Shown: positions 52,304-60,595 of the stretch, in pieces
Position numbering within the stretch: the stretch's first letter is position 1
Layout: every line of letters starts with the position of its first letter
Assembly: GCF_040931995.1 (NCBI RefSeq)
Contig: NZ_CP162413.1
Span: 1 to 64,000, forward strand
Source: Pelagovum sp. HNIBRBA483
GTDB taxonomy: Bacteria > Pseudomonadota > Alphaproteobacteria > Rhodobacterales > Rhodobacteraceae
Length of the DNA stretch: 64,000 bases
Direction of reading: 5' to 3'
The notes under the pieces: model-generated
Database searches by the model: none
The model's input: only the letters and a program-made list of their open reading frames with translations
Told to the model about the DNA's origin: nothing
Made by a program: the position numbers and the translations under genes

Positions 52304-53188
52304 CTAACCCATTCGTTCAGAGGCGAATGAGCCTGGCGACGGCGGGAAAACCACTGTCTTGTTTCCGTTCAGAAAAACCCTGCCTCTCACATGAGCATGG
52401 ATCGCCCTTGCAAATACCTGCGCTTCGACATCCCGCCCGAGTGAAACGTAATCCTCGGGCGATTGGGCATGGGTCACTCGGATCGTGTCCTGTTCGATGA
52501 TCGGGCCTTCGTCGAGGTCTGCAGTCACATAATGCGATGTCGCCCCGATCAGTTTTACGCCCCTCTCGAAGGCCTGTTTGTAAGGGTTTGCGCCTTTGAA
52601 GGATGGCAGGAAAGAATGGTGAATGTTAATGATCCGCCCTGACATCTTGCGGCACATTTCGTCCGAAAGAATCTGCATGTATCTCGCGAGAACGATCAGT
52701 TCGGCGTCTGTCTCTTCGACGACCGCCATGATGTGCGCTTCCGCCTCAGGCTTGTTCTCTTTCGTCACTTTGATGCAGTGAAACGGGATGTCTTCGTTTA
52801 CCACGACCTTTTGGTAATCCATGTGGTTTGAGATAACGGCGACGATTTCGACCGGCAGAGCGCCGATGCGCCAGCGATAAAGAATATCGTTAAGGCAATG
52901 TCCAAATCGAGAAACCATGATGACGACCTTACGCTTTATGGCCTCGTCGAAGAACTCCGCGTCCATGTCGAGTTCTTTTGCAATCGGCGCAAAGGCTTTG
53001 CGCAAATCCGCCAGGCACAAGCCGCGCTCGGATCGAAAGCTGGTTCGCATGAAGAAATTGCCAGTCTCGTCATCGTCGAACTGGGCGCTGTCGGTGATAT
53101 TGCAACCCTGTTCCGATAAAAACGTCGAGATAGCCGCAACTATTCCGCGCCGGCTCTCGCACTGCACACGAAGACCGAAACTCGTCAT
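52304..53188 (-). CDS. purU: Formyltetrahydrofolate deformylase
   Basis: A 294-residue enzyme that hydrolyses 10-formyl-tetrahydrofolate to formate and tetrahydrofolate. An N-terminal ACT domain (FGLRVQCESRRGIVAAISTFL) is followed by a formyltransferase fold with the catalytic segment INIHHSFLPSFKGANPY and the Asp-containing DLDEGPIIEQ. It sits inside the inositol operon, overlapping the iolG stop (ATGA) and 12 bases before iolC. Its presence suggests that the pathway yields a one-carbon unit, in keeping with the O-demethylating oxygenase nearby. Confidence 0.93.
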   Translation of the reverse strand: MTSFGLRVQCESRRGIVAAISTFLSEQGCNITDSAQFDDDETGNFFMRTSFRSERGLCLADLRKAFAPIAKELDMDAEFFDEAIKRKVVIMVSRFGHCLNDILYRWRIGALPVEIVAVISNHMDYQKVVVNEDIPFHCIKVTKENKPEAEAHIMAVVEETDAELIVLARYMQILSDEMCRKMSGRIINIHHSFLPSFKGANPYKQAFERGVKLIGATSHYVTADLDEGPIIEQDTIRVTHAQSPEDYVSLGRDVEAQVFARAIHAHVRGRVFLNGNKTVVFPPSPGSFASERMG

Positions 53189-54195
53189 GGTGACCCCACC
53201 ACGTCTGAGACTTTGACGACACTTCCTTCGGCGACTGATTGCAGCGCTGCATCGGCCAGTGCGAGCGCCATCATGCCGTCATGTCCTGTGGTGGGGGTTG
53301 GGGTTCCGTTGGCAACTGCGCCAACAAAGGCTGCAATTTCGTTGGCATAGGCGTTAACATAGCGCGACATGAAGAAATTCATAAGCGGTGGGCGCGTATA
53401 GCCCGTGCTGTCGGCGATCTCGATATTGGCCTCGCGGTGATTTTCGGCAGACACTGATCCTTTCGAGCCATGCACCTCGATACGCTGGTCATACCCGTAG
53501 GTCGCACGGCGACTGTTGGTGATCGTACACTGCTTGCCGCTCGCGGTGGTCAGAATGACATTGATACTGTCGTAGTCACCAAGTTCACCGATTTTCTTGT
53601 CAGTCAGAACCGAGGCCGCAGCTTGAACCCTCTGGACCTCCTCGCCAAGCAACCACCGTGCGACATCGAAGTCATGGATCGTCATATCGCGGAAGATCCC
53701 GCCAGAGACATCTATATAATCATAGGGCGGCGGACCTGGGTCGCGGCTGGTCAACGTGATCATCTCGACGCTCCCGATACGACCATCTTCGATCGTTTTT
53801 TTAAGCGCCACGAAATCCGGGTCGAATCGGCGCTGGAAACCCACCATCAGCGTCCCACCCTGATCCTCGACAGTCTTTAAGCAGGCCTTGACCCGTTCAA
53901 GACTCAGATCCACCGGTTTCTCGCAGAACACTGCTATTCCCGCCTTTGCGAACTGCTCAATCAGGTCAGCATGGGTGTTGGTGGGCGTACAAATCGCCAC
54001 GGCGTCAACGTCATCGCTGGCCGCAATCTCGTCGATGCTCCGGATGTCACAGCCGTAATTGTCTGCCACCTTTTGCGCCGCATCGGCGACGGGGTCGGCG
54101 ATTGCCACGAGCGTAGCACCGGGTGTGGCGGTTACTGCCCTTGCATGAACCTGACCGATCCGGCCGGCCCCCAGTATGGCAAATCTAACTGTCAT
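53185..54195 (-). CDS. iolG: Inositol 2-dehydrogenase (Gfo/Idh/MocA family)
   Basis: A 336-residue NAD-dependent oxidoreductase with the Rossmann motif ILGAGRIGQVHA, the EKPVDLS motif containing the catalytic Lys, and GGIFRDMTIHDFDVARWL, typical of IolG. It oxidises myo-inositol (or a related cyclitol) to the 2-ketone. MocA of rhizopine catabolism belongs to the same family, so scyllo- or amino-inositol substrates are possible. First gene of the iolG-purU-iolC-iolD-iolE-iolB operon. Confidence 0.92.
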   Translation of the reverse strand: MTVRFAILGAGRIGQVHARAVTATPGATLVAIADPVADAAQKVADNYGCDIRSIDEIAASDDVDAVAICTPTNTHADLIEQFAKAGIAVFCEKPVDLSLERVKACLKTVEDQGGTLMVGFQRRFDPDFVALKKTIEDGRIGSVEMITLTSRDPGPPPYDYIDVSGGIFRDMTIHDFDVARWLLGEEVQRVQAAASVLTDKKIGELGDYDSINVILTTASGKQCTITNSRRATYGYDQRIEVHGSKGSVSAENHREANIEIADSTGYTRPPLMNFFMSRYVNAYANEIAAFVGAVANGTPTPTTGHDGMMALALADAALQSVAEGSVVKVSDVVGSP

Positions 54196-54241
54196 GTTGT
54201 CCTCGTTGTTCTACGGCATGTCTTGGCCAAAATTGTTTTTC

Positions 54242-54295
54242 AGCGGCCGACGTAGGGAGAAACCGTCGGCCGCTTTGGGAAGAGCGTTAACGCTC
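54242..54295 (-). terminator. Two hairpins between ABC-transporter operon and iolG operon
   Basis: GAGCGTTAACGCTC is a 14-bp palindrome (54282-54295). AGCGGCCGACG and CGTCGGCCGCT then form a perfect 11-bp stem with an 11-base loop (54242-54274). They follow the ABC ATPase stop on the minus strand and probably end that transcript. No U-run follows, so full termination is uncertain. Confidence 0.55.
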
Positions 54296-54334
54296 GCAAT
54301 CCCTAGTCTATAACCTTGAAAAAAGCTTGCGGCG

Positions 54335-55111
54335 TCACGCGACCTCCTCATACTCCGGCTGGGTCTTGGCGCCGGTGATGTAGGCGACGACGTCCTGGCC
54401 GTCGGTTTCCTCTTTATTCAGATCCGCGACCATGCGGCCACGCCGGAACACGACAATTCGATCCACCAGGTCCATCACTTGGCGCATATTGTGGCTGATC
54501 AGGATCAGGGGCTCACCCGACTCTTTCAGGGTCCGGACAATGTTTTCCACTTGTGCCGTTTCCTGCACACCCAAAGCAGCCGTCGGTTCGTCCATGATCG
54601 TCAAACGCGAATGGAACGTCGCCGTGCGCGCAATGGCCACGCATTGGCGCTGACCGCCTGACATATTGCGTATGTTATTGCGAATGTTTGGGATTTTCAC
54701 GGCCGTCTTGTTCAACCCATCTATTGTGGCTTGCCGCATGCCCTTGTAGTCAAGCAGGCGGAACGGTCCCAGCCAATTGGCATAGGTCCTTTCTCGACCC
54801 AGAAACAAGTTGTCAGGAACGTTCAAATCATCGGCCAGAGCCAAGGTTTGGAACACGGTCTCAATTCCAGCCTCGCGCGCATCCAACGGTCCGGTAAAGT
54901 TCACCTCTTCGCCGTAGAGCCAAACCTTGCCGCGTGTGCGCTGTTCTACACCCGTAATCTGGCGCACAAAAGTCGATTTGCCCGCGCCATTGTCACCCAT
55001 TATGGCAACGTGCTCGCCTTTCTTCAGCTCAAAATTCGCACCCTCAAGCGCATGCACTCCGCCGTAATGCTTGGTCAGATCCTCGGTTTTCAGAACGAAA
55101 TCGTCACTCAT
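54335..55111 (-). CDS. Sugar/cyclitol ABC transporter ATP-binding protein
   Basis: A 258-residue single-domain ABC ATPase: Walker A GDNGAGKS, signature MSGGQRQ, Walker B LTIMDEPTAALG, switch His in ILISHNM. This is the one-domain form found in many inositol/ribose-type systems. It is last in the operon with the permease (12 bases upstream) and binding protein. Confidence 0.92.
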   Translation of the reverse strand: MSDDFVLKTEDLTKHYGGVHALEGANFELKKGEHVAIMGDNGAGKSTFVRQITGVEQRTRGKVWLYGEEVNFTGPLDAREAGIETVFQTLALADDLNVPDNLFLGRERTYANWLGPFRLLDYKGMRQATIDGLNKTAVKIPNIRNNIRNMSGGQRQCVAIARTATFHSRLTIMDEPTAALGVQETAQVENIVRTLKESGEPLILISHNMRQVMDLVDRIVVFRRGRMVADLNKEETDGQDVVAYITGAKTQPEYEEVA

Positions 55112-55123
55112 GCCTGGTCCTCC

Positions 55124-56197
55124 TCAAGCTTTGTTTCGTTGCCGGTACTGATCCAGAACCACCGCCGCGATGATGATTCCACCCATCGCCATCAGCTGAT
55201 ATGATCCGTCCAGTTTGACATATGTGAATCCCGACCGGATCACGCCGATGACCATGGCCCCCAAAACGGTGCCGATGACCGAACCGCGTCCACCAGTCAG
55301 ACTTATTCCGCCGATCACCGCCATTGCGATGGCGAAAAGCTCGTAAAACTCGCCCATCCCTGCCTGCGCGGTCGCACCCTTGGAGCTTAGAACCACGCCG
55401 GCAAAGGCGGCCAGCATCGAAGCGATCATATAGACCAAAACCTTGTGACGCTTGACGTTGATCCCCGACATCCGTGCAGCTTCTTCATTTGAGCCGATCG
55501 CATAGGTGTGCTTGCCATAGACAGTAAAGCTCATGATCAGCTGAAAGATGATCGCAAGGATCACGAACCAGACGACAGGCATCATGCCGGAGCCGATGAA
55601 TTTGTAACTTTCGGTGGGAAAAGACACCGGTTGACCATTCGACCACCACAAGGCGATGCCGCGGCAGATCAGGAACATGCCCAGGGTCGCAATGAAGGGG
55701 GGGATCCGCAGAAAAGCGACGAAGGTGCCGTTGACCGCGCCGATCACCGCGCCAAAGGCAACCCCCACAACCACCGGCACGATGACCGGAAGATCCATCG
55801 CCCAAAGACCGAAGATGGCCTTCGGGTTCGGGTTACCGTTGACCAGTTCGGTCTGGGCAAAGCTCATCGCAATCATCGCCGTCGCCGCCACGAGCGGGCC
55901 GGAGGACAAGTCGATACCTGCCGTGATGATCACTTGCGTCACGCCCAAAGCGATGATGCCAATAATCGCCACCTGCAGAATGATGATCTGCAAGCGGGCT
56001 TCATTGAAGATACTGTCAAAGCGATCCCTTGTGTCGAACAAGAAGCTTTGACCACGCATGTAAGGTGCGGTCTGGCCTATAATCTCGAAGATGACGATGA
56101 TGATGACCAAGGCGAGAAGGATATTCAGCTCGTTCGGCCAGGATCGTTTGGATTTATCGAAAGTTAGGCCACCGGTGCCTTGGCTCGTGTCAGCCAT
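55124..56197 (-). CDS. Sugar/cyclitol ABC transporter permease (RbsC type)
   Basis: A 357-residue inner-membrane permease of the ribose/inositol (BPD_transp_2) family with about 9-10 hydrophobic segments. Typical parts are VTQVIITAGIDLSSGPLVAATAM near the N-terminal third and GGISLTGGRGSVIGTVLGAM near the end. It forms the membrane channel with the ATPase just downstream. Confidence 0.93.
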   Translation of the reverse strand: MADTSQGTGGLTFDKSKRSWPNELNILLALVIIIVIFEIIGQTAPYMRGQSFLFDTRDRFDSIFNEARLQIIILQVAIIGIIALGVTQVIITAGIDLSSGPLVAATAMIAMSFAQTELVNGNPNPKAIFGLWAMDLPVIVPVVVGVAFGAVIGAVNGTFVAFLRIPPFIATLGMFLICRGIALWWSNGQPVSFPTESYKFIGSGMMPVVWFVILAIIFQLIMSFTVYGKHTYAIGSNEEAARMSGINVKRHKVLVYMIASMLAAFAGVVLSSKGATAQAGMGEFYELFAIAMAVIGGISLTGGRGSVIGTVLGAMVIGVIRSGFTYVKLDGSYQLMAMGGIIIAAVVLDQYRQRNKA

Positions 56198-56229
56198 ATG
56201 CGCCTCCCCAGTATCGGTGATAGTGAAAG

Positions 56230-56253
56230 GGACGGCGCGCTTCCGCGCCGTCC
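56230..56253 (-). promoter_or_regulatory. Intercistronic hairpin between binding-protein and permease genes
   Basis: GGACGGCGCG and CGCGCCGTCC form a perfect 10-bp stem with a four-base loop, directly after the binding-protein stop. There is no U-run. Such hairpins usually protect the binding-protein mRNA and lower permease expression. Confidence 0.65.
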
Positions 56254-56274
56254 GAGTTTGACGGAAAAAGATCC

Positions 56275-57213
56275 TTAGTTTTTGCTAAGGAAATTATCGA
56301 TGTTACCCGGAACCACCAGCTGGAACGGGATATAGACTTTGCTGTCCACGTCCTCGCCAGCGGCAAGGGCAAGGGCTGTGTTAACCGAGCCTGCGCCCTG
56401 GCCGAAGGCGTCCTGGAACACCGTGACGTCAAGCTGTCCGGCCTGCATAGCCACAAGTGCGTCCTGTGTCGCGTCGACGCCGCCAACTTCAACGTCAGCC
56501 ATGTCGATGCCTGCAGCCTCCATCGCCTGGATGGCGCCGATTGCCATTTCGTCATTGTTGGCAATCACGAAGTCGAAAGGCTCGCCCGAAGACAACCAGT
56601 TCGTCATGAGATCTTGTGCCTGGTCGCGAGACCAGTTTGCGGTCTGTTCGTCGATCAGTGTCATAAAGCTGCACATGTCAGTGCCGATGACATCGTGTAC
56701 GTCCTTAGAACGCTGCACGGCAGCCTGGTTGGAAAGCTCACCGTTCATCAAGTAACCGGTCGCTCCGCTACCTTTGCCCGCGGCACGCAGGTTCTTGCAG
56801 ATCTCAAATGCCTCAAGTGTACCGGATTCGATCTCGTTGGATGCCACAAAGGCCTGCGTGTCTGGCAAGCTGTCCACATTGTCAGGCTGGCGGTTAACAA
56901 AAACCAACGGCACGTTTCCGGCAGCTTCTGTCATTGCTGCACCGGCAGATGTGTCAACGATGTTTACGATGATCGCATCGACACCAGAGGCAACGAAGTT
57001 TTTGACCTGGTCGATTTGCTTGGCAAGGTCGTTGCTCGCGTCCTCGACTTGCAAGCTCACACCATCAAGGCTCGCTGCGTGATCAGTCATACCGTTCCGC
57101 ATGACAGTCAAGAAGTTGTCATCGAAGGCCGCGATTGTGGCTCCGATTTCCTGTGCGATTGCAGTGGTTCCAAGCAGCGAGGCAAAGCTGGCTGCGATTA
57201 GGGTCTTTTTCAT
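56275..57213 (-). CDS. Periplasmic sugar/cyclitol-binding protein (MocB/IbpA-like)
   Basis: A 312-residue periplasmic binding protein of the ribose-binding type. It has a signal peptide (MKKTLIAASFASLLGTTAIA), the first lobe with LQVEDASNDLAKQIDQV and GVDAIIVNIVDTSA, and the hinge region DFVIANNDEMAIGAIQAM. In rhizobia MocB and inositol-binding proteins belong here. Myo-inositol or a methylated/aminated inositol is the probable ligand, inferred from the operon. Confidence 0.9.
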   Translation of the reverse strand: MKKTLIAASFASLLGTTAIAQEIGATIAAFDDNFLTVMRNGMTDHAASLDGVSLQVEDASNDLAKQIDQVKNFVASGVDAIIVNIVDTSAGAAMTEAAGNVPLVFVNRQPDNVDSLPDTQAFVASNEIESGTLEAFEICKNLRAAGKGSGATGYLMNGELSNQAAVQRSKDVHDVIGTDMCSFMTLIDEQTANWSRDQAQDLMTNWLSSGEPFDFVIANNDEMAIGAIQAMEAAGIDMADVEVGGVDATQDALVAMQAGQLDVTVFQDAFGQGAGSVNTALALAAGEDVDSKVYIPFQLVVPGNIDNFLSKN

Positions 57214-57291
57214 GGGTTTCCTCCCGTTATCGGTGTCCGGCGCACCATTACTCGTGCCGGAAGCCCCAGAGCGGGGCGATTGCTCCTCAGG

Positions 57292-58107
57292 TCAAGCAGC
57301 GAGTGCCTGAAGCCGCGAAGAAATGAAATCGAACGAGCGTTTGATCTCCGAATAGGGATCATCGAGCGTGTGGGTCTCAGGCGAAAAACACTCGTAAGAG
57401 ACCGGACCCTCATATCCGGCCGCCAACAACGACGCGATTTGCTCGATGTTGCCGAGCCGATCATGTTCATCGACGAGAACGCGGTGCTCATCTTCCATTT
57501 GCGAAACACTTAACTTCGGATCGACCACTGCCGAAATATGCACGATGCCCGTCATCTCGGGAAAGATAGGCCCACCATCAGCCAGAGTATGATGGAATGT
57601 GTCGTGTACGATCTTGAAATGATCCTCCCCACCAACCGAGGCGATCATCTCGACAAGTTCTATCTTGGAGCGCAGCGACGAACGCTGAAAGCCCAGAGGT
57701 TCAACGAGCGCCGTCAGCTCAGCATCTTGCAACAAGGGAAGGACGCCCTTGAGGGCGACTCTGACGTTTGCCTGCCGCTCTCCATTGCCGAGCGCGGTGC
57801 CGTCATTCCGCGGAATGAGGCTGATGGTTTCGGATCCGGATGCCTTGGCCGTTGCGATCAGCGACTTGACCGCGTCTTCACGCTCAGGATTCCAGTCGTT
57901 AAACGGATAGACTTGGCTCAGTCCAACAAGACGAAGCCCCTTGTCCGAGGCGATACGACCAGCTTCTGCAGGATCTAGTTTATCAAACAACGGACGGGAA
58001 ATATCATTGCGCACTTCGACCCCGACGCAGCCGAGCTTTGCGGCCAAATCGAGAAAGGAAATGTAACCGAGATTCGGCACAGTCATATGATTCAGCGCTG
58101 TCTGCAT
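57292..58107 (-). CDS. TIM-barrel sugar isomerase (MocC/IolE-like)
   Basis: A 271-residue xylose-isomerase-like TIM-barrel protein (AP endonuclease 2 superfamily). ALVEPLGF, FKIVHDTFHH and GIVHISAVVDP supply the usual metal ligands. Rhizopine MocC and inosose isomerases (IolI) belong to this superfamily; it differs clearly from the IolE of this window. It could isomerise inosose forms or act on the demethylated product. First gene of the ABC-transporter operon, downstream of the LacI operators. Confidence 0.85.
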   Translation of the reverse strand: MQTALNHMTVPNLGYISFLDLAAKLGCVGVEVRNDISRPLFDKLDPAEAGRIASDKGLRLVGLSQVYPFNDWNPEREDAVKSLIATAKASGSETISLIPRNDGTALGNGERQANVRVALKGVLPLLQDAELTALVEPLGFQRSSLRSKIELVEMIASVGGEDHFKIVHDTFHHTLADGGPIFPEMTGIVHISAVVDPKLSVSQMEDEHRVLVDEHDRLGNIEQIASLLAAGYEGPVSYECFSPETHTLDDPYSEIKRSFDFISSRLQALAA

Positions 58108-58198
58108 TTTCGTCCTCCCAAGCTGGTACCTCCCACCAGCAACGAGATCACAATTGCGACGACTCTAGCCCTCGGTCAATCAAGCGCGCTGCATTTAA

Positions 58199-58247
58199 CG
58201 TCATTCATGACGCATTTAAGCGCTTCATAATGATGTTTTTACGTCAT
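58199..58247. promoter_or_regulatory. LacI operator region upstream of isomerase/ABC-transporter operon
   Basis: Contains ATGATG-TTTTTA-CGTCAT (58230-58247) and an everted pair CGTCAT-TC-ATGACG (58199-58212). It lies between the LacI stop and the divergent-strand promoter of the downstream operon and probably binds one or both LacI paralogues. Confidence 0.65.
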
Positions 58248-59284
58248 TATACGATTTCGGGGAGGTGCAGCCGCGGTTCCAAAAAATACTGCCCCGCGAC
58301 GCCATCATCCGGCTGCCCGCGGGCAGCGATCATCATTTCGACGAGATCCCGGCAGAGGTCCGGGAGTGGCGTCGCAATGGCCATAATTGCATAGCCATCG
58401 ACAAGTGCCGCGCGACTTTCGGCTGTCAATTCATTGACGATGAGTGCGACCTGGGGTTCGGCATGTCTCTCGCGCAAGGCCGCTATCGCTCCTTCCATGC
58501 CACCGCCAGCCACGTAAATCCCCTTTAGGTCTGGATGTCGATCGAGCAAGTCGAGGGTTGCCTCATAGGTCAGCTGCCGCGTTTCCAAATTCACCAGCGT
58601 GTCCAGGACACTGAAACCGGAGCCTGCCTCTCTAACAAAAGACCGAAAACCAACCTCTCGAAGATCATGGCCGTGCCAGCGGTTGCCACCTACAAATATT
58701 GCAAGCTTACCCGGTTCATGCACAGTTTTTGTAATCAACCAAGCGGCCAGTCGGCCAACCTTCATGTTGTTCAAGCCGACATAGTTTTTTCGAATGCCCT
58801 GCGCAAAATCGTTCAACAGGGAAAAGACGGGAACATCTTTGTCTTTCAACACTTGGACGATCCGATCCAGTTTTTGGTCATTCACTGCTGAACTGGCAAT
58901 TGCATCGCAAGTCTCACCGAGCTCAGTCAGGATCTCCGCGAATTCAGCAGGCGACTGCGATGTGGAGAATCGAACAATTGCTTCCCCGCGTATGTCAGTG
59001 CGCGCTGCAACGGCCTGATCGATTTCCCGCGCGAAGTTGCGATAGAATTCTTGCGATTGCTTGAGTAGGACAAAACCGAGTTTCACTTCCGGAAGTGATT
59101 GGTCGAGCCGGTCTCGGAACGTCCCCATCCCGTAGTATCCGACCCGCTGCGCCGCCTCGGAGATCTTTCGAAGTGTTTCGGGACGGACCGTGCCGCGCCC
59201 GTTGATTGCCCGATCGACCGTCGTTACGCTGACGCCCGCCTCGCGAGCAACGTCCTTGATTGTTGTTCTATTCGCCACGCGCAT
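58247..59284 (-). CDS. LacI-family regulator, paralogue 2
   Basis: A 345-residue LacI/GalR regulator with an N-terminal HTH (TTIKDVAREAGVSVTTVDRAINGRGTV) and a sugar-binding domain closely similar to paralogue 1. It lies directly upstream of the isomerase/transporter operon, with operator-like repeats on both sides (58230-58247 and 59292-59309), so both autoregulation and operon control are expected. The two LacI proteins may sense different intermediates of one pathway. Confidence 0.92.
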   Translation of the reverse strand: MRVANRTTIKDVAREAGVSVTTVDRAINGRGTVRPETLRKISEAAQRVGYYGMGTFRDRLDQSLPEVKLGFVLLKQSQEFYRNFAREIDQAVAARTDIRGEAIVRFSTSQSPAEFAEILTELGETCDAIASSAVNDQKLDRIVQVLKDKDVPVFSLLNDFAQGIRKNYVGLNNMKVGRLAAWLITKTVHEPGKLAIFVGGNRWHGHDLREVGFRSFVREAGSGFSVLDTLVNLETRQLTYEATLDLLDRHPDLKGIYVAGGGMEGAIAALRERHAEPQVALIVNELTAESRAALVDGYAIMAIATPLPDLCRDLVEMMIAARGQPDDGVAGQYFLEPRLHLPEIV

Positions 59285-59291
59285 TTCCCAG

Positions 59292-59309
59292 ATGACGGAT
59301 TTTCGTCAT
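59292..59309. promoter_or_regulatory. LacI operator upstream of LacI paralogue 2
   Basis: ATGACG, GATTTT, CGTCAT is a perfect 6-6-6 inverted repeat 7 bases upstream of the LacI start codon, a probable autoregulatory site. Confidence 0.7.
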
Positions 59310-59360
59310 GTGAGGCTAGAACCTTCATCCGGCATTGGCAACTATGTCCTCGCTTACCCA

Positions 59361-59615
59361 CTAATATCTGCTCAAGCTTGACGGTCTTCGAAGTAAACTG
59401 AGAAAAGAAATCACTTCTTCCGGCGTTGTCGCTTTGGCATGCGCCAATCTCTCGGTGCATATTTCAGGATTAATGAACGTCGCCGTTTCATTTTCGTTGA
59501 TCCATAGAATCGACAATTCCGTGGACTCCCAAGCGTACACCCAACCAACCGTGCTCTTGCCATCGGGTCCTATCAGCCGAGCAATGGGCGATGCTTCTTT
59601 GTTAACTTGGGTCAC
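59361..59615 (-). CDS. Small hypothetical protein
   Basis: An 84-residue cytoplasmic protein, start context MTQVNKEASPIARLIGPDG. The middle is a beta-rich stretch (TVGWVYAWESTELSILWI), the end a helix (TPEEVISFLSLLRR). The composition is that of a real protein. No family is recognised. It lies 76 bp upstream of the LacI start on the same strand. Confidence 0.5.
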   Translation of the reverse strand: MTQVNKEASPIARLIGPDGKSTVGWVYAWESTELSILWINENETATFINPEICTERLAHAKATTPEEVISFLSLLRRPSSLSRY

Positions 59616-59971
59616 TAATTAATTCACTTTGGATCTGCTGGCCGAATTTAAGGTCATTAGAAAACAGCTTGGTTTTGAGGGTCTAGGCGGCTACTTCCGC
59701 GCGATTGCTCGGGAAATTTTAGGGCTCTATTCAGCCTTGGACAAAATTACTCTTTATCATGAATTCTCACCATGAGTTTGGCATGGGTTTGATAAAACGC
59801 CTTTTTAAAAAATACTCGCCCAACCCTCGCGTGTAATTTGACTTCGCTACTCGCCCGATGCAGCTCCCGACACCCAATTCGAGAAGTTTTCGCCTGAAGA
59901 CAATAGTCTACCAACCGAATGTAGAATATATTGCGTGGTTAAATACTCTACATCTGGGCTCTGCCTTTGGC
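59616..59971. other. AT-rich intergenic stretch without a gene
   Basis: About 350 bp with no supported gene. It contains AT-rich promoter-like sequence (TTGGACAAAATTACTC, runs of A/T) and leads into the small HTH gene on the + strand. It marks the boundary between the cyclitol island and the T4SS region. Confidence 0.5.
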
Positions 59972-60184
59972 ATGAAGCTACGGATACAACTTGGTCTGAA
60001 TATTCAGGAAGCGCGCCGATTCAAAGGGTTCAGCCAAGAAACCCTTGCGCATCGCGCCGACATTGATCGGGGTTACATTGGCAAGATTGAGAACGCAAAG
60101 CATGCCGCGTCGATCGACATGATTGAAGCTATCGCAGAAGCACTGGGTGTAGAGGCGCAAGAACTTCTTAGACCCCGAATTTGA
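59972..60184 (+). CDS. Small XRE-family HTH regulator
   Basis: A 70-residue protein that is little more than one Cro/C1-type HTH domain: NIQEARRFKGFSQETLAHRA, DIDRGYIGKIENAKHAASID, then MIEAIAEALGVEAQELL. The start MKLRIQLGL was chosen because the longer frame upstream has no domain features. Such small XRE proteins on plasmids often regulate transfer genes; the virB promoter is about 400 bp downstream. Confidence 0.8.
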   Translation: MKLRIQLGLNIQEARRFKGFSQETLAHRADIDRGYIGKIENAKHAASIDMIEAIAEALGVEAQELLRPRI

Positions 60185-60217
60185 TGGCTCACTGTTTCGG
60201 ATGCTTGTCGTGCAGGA

Positions 60218-60499
60218 CTAACGTTCAACCGACCCCAAGAACCGCCCATATTCTTCGCTGACCTCCCGCGCTTCCTGAAACGCGCGCGCCCGTTCGTCGT
60301 CAAGGCAGCGGAAATAGCTCTGTATATCCTGAATGTAGGTCTCGAAGTCGTTCTGGATGAGGTCAGCGTATTCTCGAGCAGCTTGCGGATCGCTCGGTAC
60401 AAAAGGCCGCTGCGGCGCGAGACAGTTGGCACTGCTGGCTGAACTCCCAAGCACAGCACTCAATAGTATAACCTGCGGGACCAAATGCAGTAGCTTCAT
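60218..60499 (-). CDS. Small secreted protein near the virB operon
   Basis: A 93-residue protein with a signal peptide (LLHLVPQVILLSAVLGSSASSA). The mature part is helical, with two cysteines (ANCLAP and FRCLDDE), and ends EEYGRFLGSVER. It lies on the strand opposite virB1. I do not recognise the function; the position suggests a periplasmic T4SS accessory protein. Confidence 0.65.
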   Translation of the reverse strand: MKLLHLVPQVILLSAVLGSSASSANCLAPQRPFVPSDPQAAREYADLIQNDFETYIQDIQSYFRCLDDERARAFQEAREVSEEYGRFLGSVER

Positions 60500-60595
60500 C
60501 TATTGCCAAGAATCCTTTATATGACGCAGCACGGCAAAGCCCTCGAACCGATCAGGCCGAGGGCAAATACTACATCAGAATCGCAATAATATACC

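Noticed and set aside
59858-59971. Longer start for the small XRE protein
   Set aside because: The 38 extra residues have no domain features and the region resembles the AT-rich upstream DNA; the ATG at 59972 begins next to the HTH.
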